This document shows positions 42,484-51,333 of a DNA stretch of 64,000 bases, one piece after another. Position numbers and translations under genes: made by a program. The stretch is from positions 167,494-231,493 of the forward strand of contig NZ_NWBU01000018.1 of assembly GCF_003050615.1 (NCBI RefSeq), written 5' to 3'. The notes beneath the pieces were generated by a model. That model did no database searches and was not told where the DNA came from. It saw nothing but the letters and a program-made list of their open reading frames with translations. Origin of the DNA: Sphingomonas oleivorans (GTDB lineage: Bacteria > Pseudomonadota > Alphaproteobacteria > Sphingomonadales > Sphingomonadaceae). Every line of letters starts with the position of its first letter. The stretch's first letter is position 1.

Positions 42484-42847
42484 GCGGCCCCATGATTTCC
42501 TCAAGACAGACCAGAAGATCATCGACCGACCATGGCTTCTCAAGGAAGTATCGGGCGCCGCCGGCCAGGGCTCGATCCTTCAGGCGGTCGGTCGGATAAG
42601 CCGTGATCAGGATCAGAGGCGTAGAGATCCGGCGGCGATTGAGCTCGTCCTGAAGGTCAAGGCCCGACATGCCGCCCATCTGGACGTCGGAGATGATGCA
42701 GGCGAATTCCTTCGCGTCGGCCGCAAGAAATGCCTCGGCGGATTCGAACGTCGATGCGGCAATGCCAAACGAACGCATCAGGCTGGCAGCAGACGAGCGT
42801 ATAAGACGGTCATCGTCCACGATCGCGATGGATTTCGCAGTTGTCAC
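42476..42847 (-). CDS. Stand-alone response-regulator receiver (FixJ-receiver type)
   Basis: A 123-residue single receiver domain without an output domain. Acidic pair in SIAIVDDDRLIRSS, phospho-acceptor Asp in ACIISDVQMGGMSGLDL, the Thr/Ala switch in LILITAYPTD, and Lys in YFLEKPWSVDDLL are all present. The ending (LVCLEEIMGPLS) shows it is complete, not a truncated regulator. It is convergent with kinase 3 and lies 85 bases downstream of the FixJ-type gene on the same strand, so the two regulators may be one transcript. It may act as a phosphate sink or relay for the three kinases. Confidence 0.88.
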   Translation of the reverse strand: MTTAKSIAIVDDDRLIRSSAASLMRSFGIAASTFESAEAFLAADAKEFACIISDVQMGGMSGLDLQDELNRRRISTPLILITAYPTDRLKDRALAGGARYFLEKPWSVDDLLVCLEEIMGPLS

Positions 42848-42932
42848 AGTGCCCCCACGTCGCAGTGGCTCGTTATCGGCTCTTCGGGTACCAGCACGTC
42901 GGCACCATGGCTCATCAGGGCATGTGAACTTA

Positions 42933-43586
42933 TCATGCGCCTGCCCGCTCCAATGCTTCCACCATCCGGACGAGTTGAGCGATCGTGCGTGCGCGCATCT
43001 TCTTCATGAGACTCGCGCGGTGAAGTTTCACCGTGACCTCGCTCAGTCCCAGTTCGCCCGCCGCTTGCTTGTTGAGCAGGCCCGATGCGACGAGCGTCAT
43101 GACCTCGCGCTCACGAGGGGTGAGCGTCGCCAGCCGCGCCCGGATATCGGCCAGGGAAGCCTTTGCCTGGCGGCTCTCGCGATCCCTGGCGAGTGCGACA
43201 TTCACCGCATCGAGGATATCCTGATCCCGGAATGGCTTCGCCAGAAAGTCGATGGCACCCGCCTTCATGGCACGCACGGTCATGGGGATATCGCCATGAC
43301 CCGTGATGAAGATAAGAGGTCGGTCATCCCCTCGCTTGCGGAGTCGCGTCTGGAACTCCAGTCCGCTCATACGGGGCAGTCGCACATCCATGACGATACA
43401 GCCGACATCCTCGGGAAGATCGGCATCGAGAAGTTCCTGGGCCGAGGAAAAGAGAGCCGTCCGAAGGCCGATCGAGCGTAACAGGCTGCCTATCGAGCGG
43501 CGCACGATCTCGTCATCGTCCACGATGACGACGAGCGGAGGCATTTCGTCGGCGATTTCATCTACAGGCAAAAGCCTCTCTTCCAT
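42933..43586 (-). CDS. FixJ-family response regulator (receiver plus LuxR-type HTH)
   Basis: About 217 residues. The receiver shows [20 protein letters not shown], phospho-Asp in [38 protein letters not shown] and [11 protein letters not shown]. The output is a LuxR/NarL-type [23 protein letters not shown] and [20 protein letters not shown]. The upstream open frame to 43697 lacks family character. GGGAGGA lies just before ATG 43589/43586, and the second ATG has better spacing. By architecture it pairs with FixL-like kinases 2 and 3, and it is the best candidate for binding the CCCCATAC palindromes before the kinase genes. Confidence 0.9.
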   Translation of the reverse strand: MEERLLPVDEIADEMPPLVVIVDDDEIVRRSIGSLLRSIGLRTALFSSAQELLDADLPEDVGCIVMDVRLPRMSGLEFQTRLRKRGDDRPLIFITGHGDIPMTVRAMKAGAIDFLAKPFRDQDILDAVNVALARDRESRQAKASLADIRARLATLTPREREVMTLVASGLLNKQAAGELGLSEVTVKLHRASLMKKMRARTIAQLVRMVEALERAGA

Positions 43587-43928
43587 CATTCCTCCCGTTT
43601 GACGTCCGTCCACCGGATACACCGCTATAGCTTCGGAAACCGGCGTTCCGGGCCCCTCGATCGATCGGCTCACTCTCTCGGCCGCATTTGGCCTCATCTT
43701 CTTTTAACCTTTGTTGGCGAACGCGCCGTCGCAATAACCAGCTGTAGGACATGCTACCCCGGTGTCAAAGCGCCGAGGAGACCCAGGGATCCGGCAAGGC
43801 GCTTTCCCGCAGAATCCGCTCCAAAGCCTTCGCTCCATACAAGCCGGGGCAACCCGACATTGAATAGAGAGGAGCGCTCGGGCGGCCCGTGACCGTCCCC
43901 TTGTGCGCGTCTAACGAAGGAGCTCCAG

Positions 43929-44750
43929 ATGCCTTATGTTACCGCCAGCGATGGCACCGAAATCTATTACAAGGACTGGGGCAAAGGCCCGGCGGTCTTC
44001 TTCAGCCATGGCTGGCCATTGAGCGCGGACATGTGGGAATATCAGATGATGTTCCTGGCCACGAACGGCTTTCGTGTGATCGCGCATGATCGCCGCGGTT
44101 TCGGTCGCTCTGGCCAGCCATGGGATGGCTACGACTATGATACGTTCGCCGACGATATCGCGGCGATCCTCGATACGCTCGATGTGACCGATGTCACCCT
44201 TGTCGGCTTCTCCATGGGCGGCGGCGACGTGGCGCGATATATTGCGAAGCACGGCACGGCGCGCGTGAAGAAAGCGGTGCTGACGGCCGCCGTGACACCC
44301 TATTTCATCAAGTCGGACGACCATCAAAATGGCGTCGACAAGTCGGTGTTCGACTGGATTCGCGAAGGTCTGTTGAAGGATCGCGCCGCCTTCATCGACA
44401 ATTTTGGTGAATTATTCTATGGCACCAACCACAATCCCGACGCGGCCTCGAAGAGCGTCTTAGCGCAGACCCTGCAAATTGCCTTGGCTGGATCGATCAA
44501 GGCGACCTTTGACTGCGTGGGCGCCTTTTCCGAGACCGATTTCCGTCCCGATATGAAGGCCTTCACCATTCCCACGCTCGTCGTGCATGGCGACGACGAT
44601 CAGGTGGTGCCACTGGAGGCAACCGGCCGGCTCGCTCATGAGCTCATTCCTGGATCCGAACTCAAGGTCTATCCAGGGGCGCCGCATGCGCTGGTCTTTA
44701 CCCACAAGGATCAGTTCAACGCGGACCTTCTCGCTTTCCTGAAAGCCTGA
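43929..44750 (+). CDS. Chloroperoxidase/arylesterase-like alpha/beta hydrolase (cytoplasmic)
   Basis: A 273-residue cofactor-free haloperoxidase-type hydrolase. It shows IYYKDWGKGPAVFFSHGWPL, the Ser elbow in VGFSMGGGDVARYIAKHG, the acid Asp in HGDDDQVVPLEA and the catalytic His in YPGAPHALVFTHKDQ. AGGAG lies eight bases before the ATG. It is a clear paralogue of the Tat-exported enzyme at 31206, but starts directly at the catalytic domain and so should be cytoplasmic. It follows the FixJ-type gene divergently, which makes it a possible target of that regulator. Peroxidase activity in this family is usually a side activity of an esterase. Confidence 0.9.
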   Translation: MPYVTASDGTEIYYKDWGKGPAVFFSHGWPLSADMWEYQMMFLATNGFRVIAHDRRGFGRSGQPWDGYDYDTFADDIAAILDTLDVTDVTLVGFSMGGGDVARYIAKHGTARVKKAVLTAAVTPYFIKSDDHQNGVDKSVFDWIREGLLKDRAAFIDNFGELFYGTNHNPDAASKSVLAQTLQIALAGSIKATFDCVGAFSETDFRPDMKAFTIPTLVVHGDDDQVVPLEATGRLAHELIPGSELKVYPGAPHALVFTHKDQFNADLLAFLKA

Positions 44751-45003
44751 TCCAAAGGCCGCGGGCTGGATATCCTGCCGGTCCGCGGCTTCGTCGGCTG
44801 AGACAGCGCCTTTCCGGACGGTCCGAGGCATGGCTCGGCGCGGGACTTGAGCATCGGCGAGGGATAGCCCTGGCCGGCAGGCATTTCGCAATCACCGACA
44901 GTATCGCGCGACGGCCTCTTGCAGCGAATGCCCTTCCGCCTGCCGCGTGGCCGCGCGATAGGCTGACGCACGGATGCCCCGGGTGGTCGCGACCGTGGCG
45001 TCC

Positions 45004-45031
45004 TCGCATCCCCGAGCGCTCGGGGATGCGA
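45004..45031. repeat. Perfect 28-bp palindrome
   Basis: TCGCATCCCCGAGC is followed directly by its exact reverse complement, with no spacer. It lies in the 328-base gap between the convergent hydrolase and VOC genes (44751-45078), about 50 bases past the VOC stop. It could fold as a hairpin and serve as a terminator, although no T-run follows. Nothing else was seen in this gap. Confidence 0.6.
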
Positions 45032-45078
45032 CCCGCATCGAGGGGAAGTGGGAACAGCCTTCGGCCATCGTCTCCGCC

Positions 45079-45981
45079 TCAGCTTCCGGAGTGGACCTCG
45101 GCGACATAGCCGCCGGGGAAGCTCACCATGGCGCTCTTGCGCCCCGCGCTCTCGAAGGGGGGCACAAGGATCTCGACGCCGGCGGCCTTGGCCTTGGCAA
45201 GAGTGGCATCCAGATCCGGCACCTCATAGCCCGTCATCTCCCGGCCATAGGGCCAGGGAAGATGGCCGTCGGTGACAAGGAGCGTCAGCTTGCCGAAGGT
45301 CGATTCCAGACGGATCCGACGAAAATGATGGCCCGGCCGCCCGATTTCGATTCCGGGCGCATTGCGCTCATCGGACAGAAGTCGCGCGTGGGCGAATGTC
45401 GAAAAGTGTCGGACAAACTCGTCGGCCTTGTCTGCGGACATATAGACCCGATTCTCCGGCACGGTCGCGAGGAGCGCATAGCTGGGCTTGGTGTTGTGCC
45501 AGTAGAGCTGCATGATCACGCCGCCCGGCCATTGGATCACCGCATCCCGCCCGATCGGGTCGGGGAAGGTCGATACGATCACGTCCGCGCCCGCTGCGCG
45601 CGCCTGCCGGATTGCCTCATCCATGTCGGTGACGAGCCAGCCCGTCCGTTCCGCGCCGAACGGCCAGGGGATCGGAGTCCTGAAGCCGAAGAGGGAAACC
45701 GTGCCCACCGGGGTCTGCACGAGCTGGGTGGACGTGCTGCTCGGCGTCGGGGTTACCGTGGCGATGCCCTGCTTGGTCGATGCACCACCAAAGGTCGCGG
45801 TGAAGGCCGCGACGAAAGCGTCGACGTCGCTCGGCGCCACATAGACATGGGTGGTGTCATATTGAGGGCCGACCGCGACGCTCGGGGCCTCGCGCGCCAG
45901 GAGCGGGAGCGGAGCAGCCGCGCCAAGCAGGGCTGCGATGGCCAAAGCGAATTTCGTTCCGGTCACTCGATATGATGTCAT
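45079..45981 (-). CDS. Exported VOC-superfamily (glyoxalase-like) protein
   Basis: About 300 residues with a signal peptide (GTKFALAIAALLGAAAPLPLLA, then REAPSVA). The mature part has two VOC halves, each starting with a strand such as YDTTHVYVAPSDVDAFVAAF or NRVYMSADKADEFVRHFSTF and ending with a hydrophobic strand plus Gly (WPGGVIMQLYWHN; FPGGYVAEVHSG). Two-module VOC proteins include glyoxalase/bleomycin-resistance and extradiol-type enzymes; export is unusual for the group. ATG 45981 is used because the hydrophobic signal begins there; the extension to 46086 is unlikely. It is divergent from the molybdenum hydroxylase operon and may share its regulation. Confidence 0.8.
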   Translation of the reverse strand: MTSYRVTGTKFALAIAALLGAAAPLPLLAREAPSVAVGPQYDTTHVYVAPSDVDAFVAAFTATFGGASTKQGIATVTPTPSSTSTQLVQTPVGTVSLFGFRTPIPWPFGAERTGWLVTDMDEAIRQARAAGADVIVSTFPDPIGRDAVIQWPGGVIMQLYWHNTKPSYALLATVPENRVYMSADKADEFVRHFSTFAHARLLSDERNAPGIEIGRPGHHFRRIRLESTFGKLTLLVTDGHLPWPYGREMTGYEVPDLDATLAKAKAAGVEILVPPFESAGRKSAMVSFPGGYVAEVHSGS

Positions 45982-46258
45982 GCTCACGCCTTTCTGATGT
46001 CGCGGGCATGAAGAACTCAGACCGCTCGATTGTCTTGTCGTTTCCTCCGAAGCTTTGGATGGAAGGAATGAGCGGACGAGACACATGGCGGCCCGTCATA
46101 CGCTCCATGGATCATGGAAGGCCCGGTGCGGCTTCTTCCAGGCTGCCCCAACTGGCAACGAAGGGCGCGCGAGATTTGCCAAAGCTGCGTCCATTCCGCC
46201 AAGATCGACGTCGCCGGGAAAATTAGAAGATTGCGCTCAAGCTGGAGGCGCGCGCCGC

Positions 46259-47605
46259 ATGAGCGGTCAAAAAATCCCATTCCCCGGCCGGCGGGCCCGC
46301 ATGAGCGCCAGGCTGTTTCGTGGCTATCATCCACACACAGCACGCTATGGCGCGGTCCTGATCCTCGCCATGGCCTTGTTCGCGCTCGCGCTCAGTTGGC
46401 GGCCCGCAATCGCTCCCATTCCGGTACCGTCCCCCTCGTCCTTTCCCGCCGAGCAGGTCGCACGTGGCGCCGTGCTCGCGAAGCTCGGCGACTGTGCTGT
46501 CTGCCACACCGCCGAAGGGGGGCGTCCGCTCGCCGGCGCAAGGGCACTCGCGACACCATTTGGCACTCTCTATTCGGACAATCTGACACCGGATCCGGAC
46601 ACGGGCATCGGCCATTGGTCGGCAGCGGCGTTCCGCCGGGCGATGAAAGACGGCATCAGCCGCAGCGGGGCCCATCTCTATCCCGCGCTCCCTTACGAGC
46701 ATTTCACCCATGTCACCGATGCCGATCTGGATGCGATCTACGCATTCCTGATGACGCGGCGGCCGGTCCATCAGGAAGCCCCGGCCAACAAGCTGATCCC
46801 GCCACTCGGCTTCCGCCCGCTGCTCGCCGGCTGGAAGATGTTCTTCCTGCACAAGGGTGCGGTGCCGGTCGATCCGGGCCGCTCCACTGAGTGGAATCGT
46901 GGCGCCTATCTCGTCGAGGGCCTGGGCCACTGTGGTGGCTGCCATACACCGCGCAACCTTGCCGGGGGCGAAGAAGGCGCGCGCGCCTATCATGGTGGTG
47001 TCGCCGAAGGCTGGCATGCGCCGGCCCTCGATGCCTCCAATCCGGCAGCGCGCGCCTGGACGCCTGACGCGCTCTATACTTATTTGCGGACCGGGATCTC
47101 GCCTGACCATGGCGCTGCCGCCGGCCCGATGGGACCGGTGGTCGAGAGCCTCGCATCGGTCCCCGAATCCGACGTAAGGGCGATCGCGACCTATATCGCG
47201 TCCAGGATGGCGGGACGGGATATCGGCAGTCCAGCGCCTGCGCCCCTGGACAATGAGGTCGCCGCAGCGAAGCGCTTTCCAGAAGGAGCCACCCTGTTCG
47301 CAGGCGCATGTGCTGGATGTCATGGTCCTGGCGCACCCATGATGGGGCAGGGGCGTCCGTCGCTCGGGCTTGTCAGCAATCTGCGCGACGATGATCCGAC
47401 CAGCGCGATCCAGGCCATCCTTCAGGGCATCGAGCCGCCGATCGGAGGCAGAGGACCTAAGATGCCGGGATTCGCCGACAGTCTGACTGACGGGCAGGTC
47501 GCCGCTGTCATCGCTTATGCACGCGCCCGTTACACCGATCGCCCGGACTGGTCGAAGCTGGAGCAGACCGTGCGAAAGGCTCGCAAGGAAAGGGCCCAGC
47601 CATGA
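46259..47605 (+). CDS. Membrane-anchored triheme cytochrome c
   Basis: About 448 residues from ATG 46259 (GGAGG ten bases upstream); ATG 46301 is an alternative. An N-terminal anchor (YGAVLILAMALFALALSW) is followed by three cytochrome c domains with CAVCH, CGGCH and CAGCH heme motifs. Their Met ligands probably lie in the ALPYEHFTHV, AGPMGPVVESL and GPKMPGFADSL regions. This layout matches the cytochrome subunits of periplasmic alcohol/aldehyde dehydrogenases. The stop overlaps the start of the 2Fe-2S subunit gene by 4 bases. It should pass electrons from the molybdenum enzyme to the respiratory chain. Confidence 0.9.
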   Translation: MSGQKIPFPGRRARMSARLFRGYHPHTARYGAVLILAMALFALALSWRPAIAPIPVPSPSSFPAEQVARGAVLAKLGDCAVCHTAEGGRPLAGARALATPFGTLYSDNLTPDPDTGIGHWSAAAFRRAMKDGISRSGAHLYPALPYEHFTHVTDADLDAIYAFLMTRRPVHQEAPANKLIPPLGFRPLLAGWKMFFLHKGAVPVDPGRSTEWNRGAYLVEGLGHCGGCHTPRNLAGGEEGARAYHGGVAEGWHAPALDASNPAARAWTPDALYTYLRTGISPDHGAAAGPMGPVVESLASVPESDVRAIATYIASRMAGRDIGSPAPAPLDNEVAAAKRFPEGATLFAGACAGCHGPGAPMMGQGRPSLGLVSNLRDDDPTSAIQAILQGIEPPIGGRGPKMPGFADSLTDGQVAAVIAYARARYTDRPDWSKLEQTVRKARKERAQP

Positions 47606-48078
47606 CCATCAGGATCAATGTCAACGGGGCGGAGCATGTGGTCGATGCCGAACCCGATACGCCGCTCCTCTACGTGCTTCGCGGCGATCTGCGCCTCAAT
47701 GGTGCGAAATATGGCTGTGGTCTCGGTCAGTGCGGGGCTTGCACGGTGCAGCTCGACGGCAAGGCCATCTTCTCCTGCGTGACCCCGCTGGCGGCTGTTG
47801 GAACGAGAAAAGTGCGCACCATCGAGGGGTTGGGCAGCGTCGACCGGATGAACGCGCTCCAAAGCGCCTTCGCCGCGGAACAGGCCGCGCAATGCGGCTA
47901 CTGCAGCGCGGGCATGATCATGCGCGCGCAGGCACTTTTGGACGCGATTCCGCAGCCCGACGAAGCTCAGATCCGTCGCCACATGCAGACCAACCTGTGC
48001 CGGTGCGGGACGCATATGCGCATCCTGCGCGCGGTCCTGCGCGCGGCCGGTCTCCCCGTCGATGGACATTCGGCATGA
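47602..48078 (+). CDS. 2Fe-2S subunit of a molybdenum hydroxylase (IorA/CoxS type)
   Basis: A 158-residue iron-sulfur subunit. The plant-type ferredoxin cluster (KYGCGLGQCGACTVQLDGKA, with a later SC) and the four-Cys helical cluster (QCGYCSAGMIM and NLCRCGTHMRI) are both complete. It shares 4-base overlaps with the cytochrome gene before it and the Moco gene after it. Such small subunits link the Moco site to the cytochrome. Relatives belong to isoquinoline 1-oxidoreductase and membrane aldehyde dehydrogenases. Confidence 0.93.
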   Translation: MTIRINVNGAEHVVDAEPDTPLLYVLRGDLRLNGAKYGCGLGQCGACTVQLDGKAIFSCVTPLAAVGTRKVRTIEGLGSVDRMNALQSAFAAEQAAQCGYCSAGMIMRAQALLDAIPQPDEAQIRRHMQTNLCRCGTHMRILRAVLRAAGLPVDGHSA

Positions 48079-50339
48079 TCCGAACGGAGAAGTCGGCGAT
48101 GGCGACGCGTCGTGAAGCGCTTGTCGGTGGTGGGCTCCTGCTGGCCTTCAGCTTCGCGTCCCGCGGCCTCGGACAACTCGTCGGCGGGGGCGAGGGCGGT
48201 GCTGCACCCAAAGCGCTGCGCCCGGACCTGCCGGGAAGCCTGAAGAACAGGCCGGAGCTCGACGCCTGGATCCGGATCGCGCCGGACGGCGCTGCGACCG
48301 TCTTCTCGGGCAAGGCCGAGCTCGGCCAGGGCATCCGCACAGCCCTGCTTCAGGTCGCGGCCGAGGAGCTCGATCTTTCTCCAGCCACGATCACGCTCAT
48401 CACGGCCGACACGGCGAGAACGCCTGACGAAGGACTGACGGCAGGCAGCCATTCCATGCAGGATGGGGGCACGGCGCTCGCCAATGCAGGCGCGAATGTC
48501 CGCTTCCTGCTGATTCAGGCCGCAGCACGGCAATGGAAGCTCCCGCCCGAAAGCCTGACCACCAGCGGTGACGGGCATGTCATGGCACCCGACGGTCGCC
48601 GCCTGGGATATGGGCCGCTCGCCGCCGCCCTGTCGCTTCATATCGAAGCCGTCCCCGATGCGCCGCGCCGCGATCCGGCGCATTATCGCACATTGGGTCG
48701 CGATCTCCCGCGGGTCGACATCCCCGCGAAGCTGACGGGCGGGGCCGCCTACGTCCAGGATCTCCGGTTCCCGGGGATGCTGCACGCCCGGCTGGTGCGC
48801 GGGCCGAGTTACGGGACGCGCCTCAAGGCGCCGAACTTGGAGGCGGCCCGAGCGATGCCGGGCGTGGTTGCGGTCATCCAAAAGGGAGACTTCGCCGCCG
48901 TCGTGGCGCTGAAGGAATGGCAGGCCATCAAGGCGATGCGGGTGGCGCAGGCGTCCGACTATGTGCGAACGCTGCCACCGCTCCCCGTCACCGACGGCCC
49001 CCATCGCCTTCAGTCTCTTCCCAGTCGCGAGATCGTCGTGCTCGATACCCGTGATGACGAGCGTCCGGCGACGAGGACGATCAGGGCGTCCTACAGCCGC
49101 CCCTGGTACAGCCATGGTTCGATCGGCCCCTCTTGCGCAGTGGCGTTGGCAAGCGATGGCGAACTGACGCTCTGGTCCCACAGCCAGGGCGTATTCGACA
49201 TGCATCGCGCGGTGGCCGAGCTTGTCGGGCTGCCGGCTAAAAAAGTGCGCTGCATCCACATCCCTTCGGCCGGCTGCTACGGGCAGAATGGTGCCGACGA
49301 CGTGACCGCCGAAGCCGCGCTCATCGCCATGGAATTGCCGGGCCGTCCGATCAGGCTGCAATGGATGCGCGAGCAGGAGTTCGGTTGGGAGCCGTGCGGA
49401 TGCGGCATGGTGACCAAAGTCGAGGCATCGATCGGGCCCGACAAGCGGATCGCACATTGGACGTACGAAGTCTGGAGCAACTCGCACAATAATCGTCCGG
49501 TGATGGCCGGCGGCTACGCCGTCGCCCAGCAGGTCGTGCCGCCTCTGCTTATGCAGGAGCCCAAGCCCATTCCCATGCCCGAGGGGGACGGCGATCGAAA
49601 TGCCAATCCTCTTTACGTCTTTCCCAACATGGACGTGCGATATCATTTCGTTCCCGAGATGCCGCTCCGGGTGTCCGCGCTGCGATCCTTGGGCGCTCAC
49701 CTCAACATCTTCAGCCTGGAGAGCATGCTGGACGAGCTGGCTCTTACGGGCGGCGTGGATCCTCTCGCCTTCCGGCTGGCCCATATGCAGGATGAGCGCG
49801 CCCGCGCCGTCATGATCGAGGCGACCCGCCGGTTCGACTGGGCTCATCGCCCACGCGGAGATGGGCGTCGCGGATGCGGCATGGCCTTCGCCCGCTACAA
49901 GAATATCGGCGCCTATTGCGCGCTCGCCATGGAAATCGAGGTCGAGCGGGAAACGGGCGCCATCATGGTTCATCGCGTGCAGGCGGCGGTCGATGCCGGG
50001 CAGCCGGCCAGCCCGGACGGAATCCGCAACCAGGTCGAGGGCGGCATCATCCAGTCGCTGAGCTGGGCGATCAAGGAAGCCGTCAGCTATGACGACAGCA
50101 AGCGGACGAGCTTCGACTGGGGCAGCTATCCGATCCTGCGCTTCCTCGACATGCCGGGATCGATCGACGTCCATGTCATGGACCGCCCCGGGCAACCCTT
50201 TCTGGGGGCGGGCGAAACCGCCCAGGGCCCGACCTCCGCTGCGCTCGCCAACGCGATCGCCGACGCGACGGGGGCTCGTCTGCGCGACATGCCTCTCACG
50301 CCGGAAAAGGTGAAGGCCGCGATCGGCCTGGCGGGCTGA
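48075..50339 (+). CDS. Moco-binding large subunit, IorB/aldehyde-oxidoreductase type
   Basis: A 754-residue xanthine-oxidase-family subunit. The N-terminus carries a twin-Arg signal (ATRREALVGGGLLLAFSFA). Later come LGQGIRTALLQVAAEELDLS, DIPAKLTGGAAYVQDLRFPG, WSHSQGVFDMHRAVAELVGL, the GYGQNGADDV-like CYGQNGADDVTAEAA, and the active-site Glu in FLGAGETAQGPTSAALANAI. The start ATG overlaps the previous stop (ATGA). The protein should be exported folded with the 2Fe-2S partner, and oxidise an N-heterocycle or aldehyde in the periplasm, with electrons going to the triheme cytochrome. No flavin subunit is present, as in IorAB-type enzymes. Confidence 0.93.
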   Translation: MIRTEKSAMATRREALVGGGLLLAFSFASRGLGQLVGGGEGGAAPKALRPDLPGSLKNRPELDAWIRIAPDGAATVFSGKAELGQGIRTALLQVAAEELDLSPATITLITADTARTPDEGLTAGSHSMQDGGTALANAGANVRFLLIQAAARQWKLPPESLTTSGDGHVMAPDGRRLGYGPLAAALSLHIEAVPDAPRRDPAHYRTLGRDLPRVDIPAKLTGGAAYVQDLRFPGMLHARLVRGPSYGTRLKAPNLEAARAMPGVVAVIQKGDFAAVVALKEWQAIKAMRVAQASDYVRTLPPLPVTDGPHRLQSLPSREIVVLDTRDDERPATRTIRASYSRPWYSHGSIGPSCAVALASDGELTLWSHSQGVFDMHRAVAELVGLPAKKVRCIHIPSAGCYGQNGADDVTAEAALIAMELPGRPIRLQWMREQEFGWEPCGCGMVTKVEASIGPDKRIAHWTYEVWSNSHNNRPVMAGGYAVAQQVVPPLLMQEPKPIPMPEGDGDRNANPLYVFPNMDVRYHFVPEMPLRVSALRSLGAHLNIFSLESMLDELALTGGVDPLAFRLAHMQDERARAVMIEATRRFDWAHRPRGDGRRGCGMAFARYKNIGAYCALAMEIEVERETGAIMVHRVQAAVDAGQPASPDGIRNQVEGGIIQSLSWAIKEAVSYDDSKRTSFDWGSYPILRFLDMPGSIDVHVMDRPGQPFLGAGETAQGPTSAALANAIADATGARLRDMPLTPEKVKAAIGLAG

Positions 50340-50356
50340 CGATGCCTTGGCTGTAC

Positions 50357-51235
50357 TCATCCGCCACGCAGGCACGCCTCGAGCGCGGCGACGAAGAGCC
50401 GCACCTTGGGCGGAACGAGGCGAGCCGTCGGATAGACCGCCCAGACCGCCAGAGGTTCGGGATGCGCATCCGCCAGCGTGATCGGCAACAGCCGGCCGGC
50501 CGCGAGTTCTTCCTTCACATCCCAGGCGGAGAGATTGGCGATCCCGAGGCCGCCCAGACAGGCCTGATGCAGGGCTTCGACCGAGCTTGCCGTGAAGCGG
50601 CCCGCGACCTTCTGCCGGACCGTCCTGGCACCGTTGAGGAAGGTCCAATGCGAAACCCCGGTGGTCGCAAGGCACTGGTGTCGCGCAAGCTCGGCCAGCG
50701 TCGTCGGCGCGCCATGGTCGGCGATATAGGCCGGCGCAGCGTAGAGCGCCCGCGGATTGTCCGCGAGGCGCCGCGCCACCAGCGCATTCTCTCTCAGCGT
50801 CGCGATGCGGACGGCGACGTCGATGCCCTGGGCCACGATGTCCACGATGCTGTCGGTCAGCAGCAGGTCGACCTGGACATCCGGGTTCGCGCGCATGAAG
50901 TCCGGGATCATCGGTGTCACCACCTTGCGCCCGAACGGGACCGACGCCGTGACACGCAGCAAACCGGATGCTCCGGCTGCCGATGGCCTCACCGCCGCAC
51001 GTGCGTTCGCCTCATCCTCGAGCATCGCCTGGGCATAAGGGAGAAAAGCCTCTCCCTCGGGCGTGAGCGCGAGAGCGCGCGTCGTCCGGTGCACCAGACG
51101 GGTACCGAGCTGTTCTTCAAGTGCAGCCAGGCGGCGCGATGCCGCCATCGGCGCGATTCCGAGCCGACGGGCTGCCGCCGCCAGGCTTCCGGCATGGATC
51201 GCTTCGACCAAGATCGCGATGTCAGAAAGGTCCAT
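50357..51235 (-). CDS. LysR-family transcriptional regulator
   Basis: A 292-residue LysR protein: HTH (DIAILVEAIHAGSLAAAARR, LGIAPMAASRRLAALEEQLG, LVHRTTRALALTPEGEAFL) and an effector domain of the CrgA/DsdC-like branch (TASVPFGRKVVTPMIPDFMR, VQVDLLLTDSIVDIVAQGID). It is divergent from the old yellow enzyme/MFS/monooxygenase operon at 51334 and convergent with the Moco subunit gene. A LysR-type box overlaps its own start region. It most likely controls that operon and itself; the inducer is unknown. Confidence 0.9.
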   Translation of the reverse strand: MDLSDIAILVEAIHAGSLAAAARRLGIAPMAASRRLAALEEQLGTRLVHRTTRALALTPEGEAFLPYAQAMLEDEANARAAVRPSAAGASGLLRVTASVPFGRKVVTPMIPDFMRANPDVQVDLLLTDSIVDIVAQGIDVAVRIATLRENALVARRLADNPRALYAAPAYIADHGAPTTLAELARHQCLATTGVSHWTFLNGARTVRQKVAGRFTASSVEALHQACLGGLGIANLSAWDVKEELAAGRLLPITLADAHPEPLAVWAVYPTARLVPPKVRLFVAALEACLRGG

Positions 51236-51236
51236 T

Positions 51237-51253
51237 ATATCTATATCCGATAT
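51237..51253. promoter_or_regulatory. LysR-type box in divergent promoter
   Basis: ATATC, seven bases, GATAT (51237-51253): a dyad with the T-N11-A pattern, placed immediately upstream of the LysR ATG and about 80 bases before the old yellow enzyme ATG. The position suits an autorepression and activation site. Confidence 0.5.
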
Positions 51254-51333
51254 GCCGACTTATCGTTTCCAATGACTACAGCGGATTTCGTTAGGCTTCT
51301 ACATGGTCGTGGCAACCACAGCACGGACATTTG

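Noticed and set aside
47967..50675. 902-codon open frame on the minus strand
   Set aside because: It is antisense to the Moco subunit gene over its whole length, has no family pattern and is rich in Arg/Gly/His as expected for a shadow frame in GC-rich DNA.
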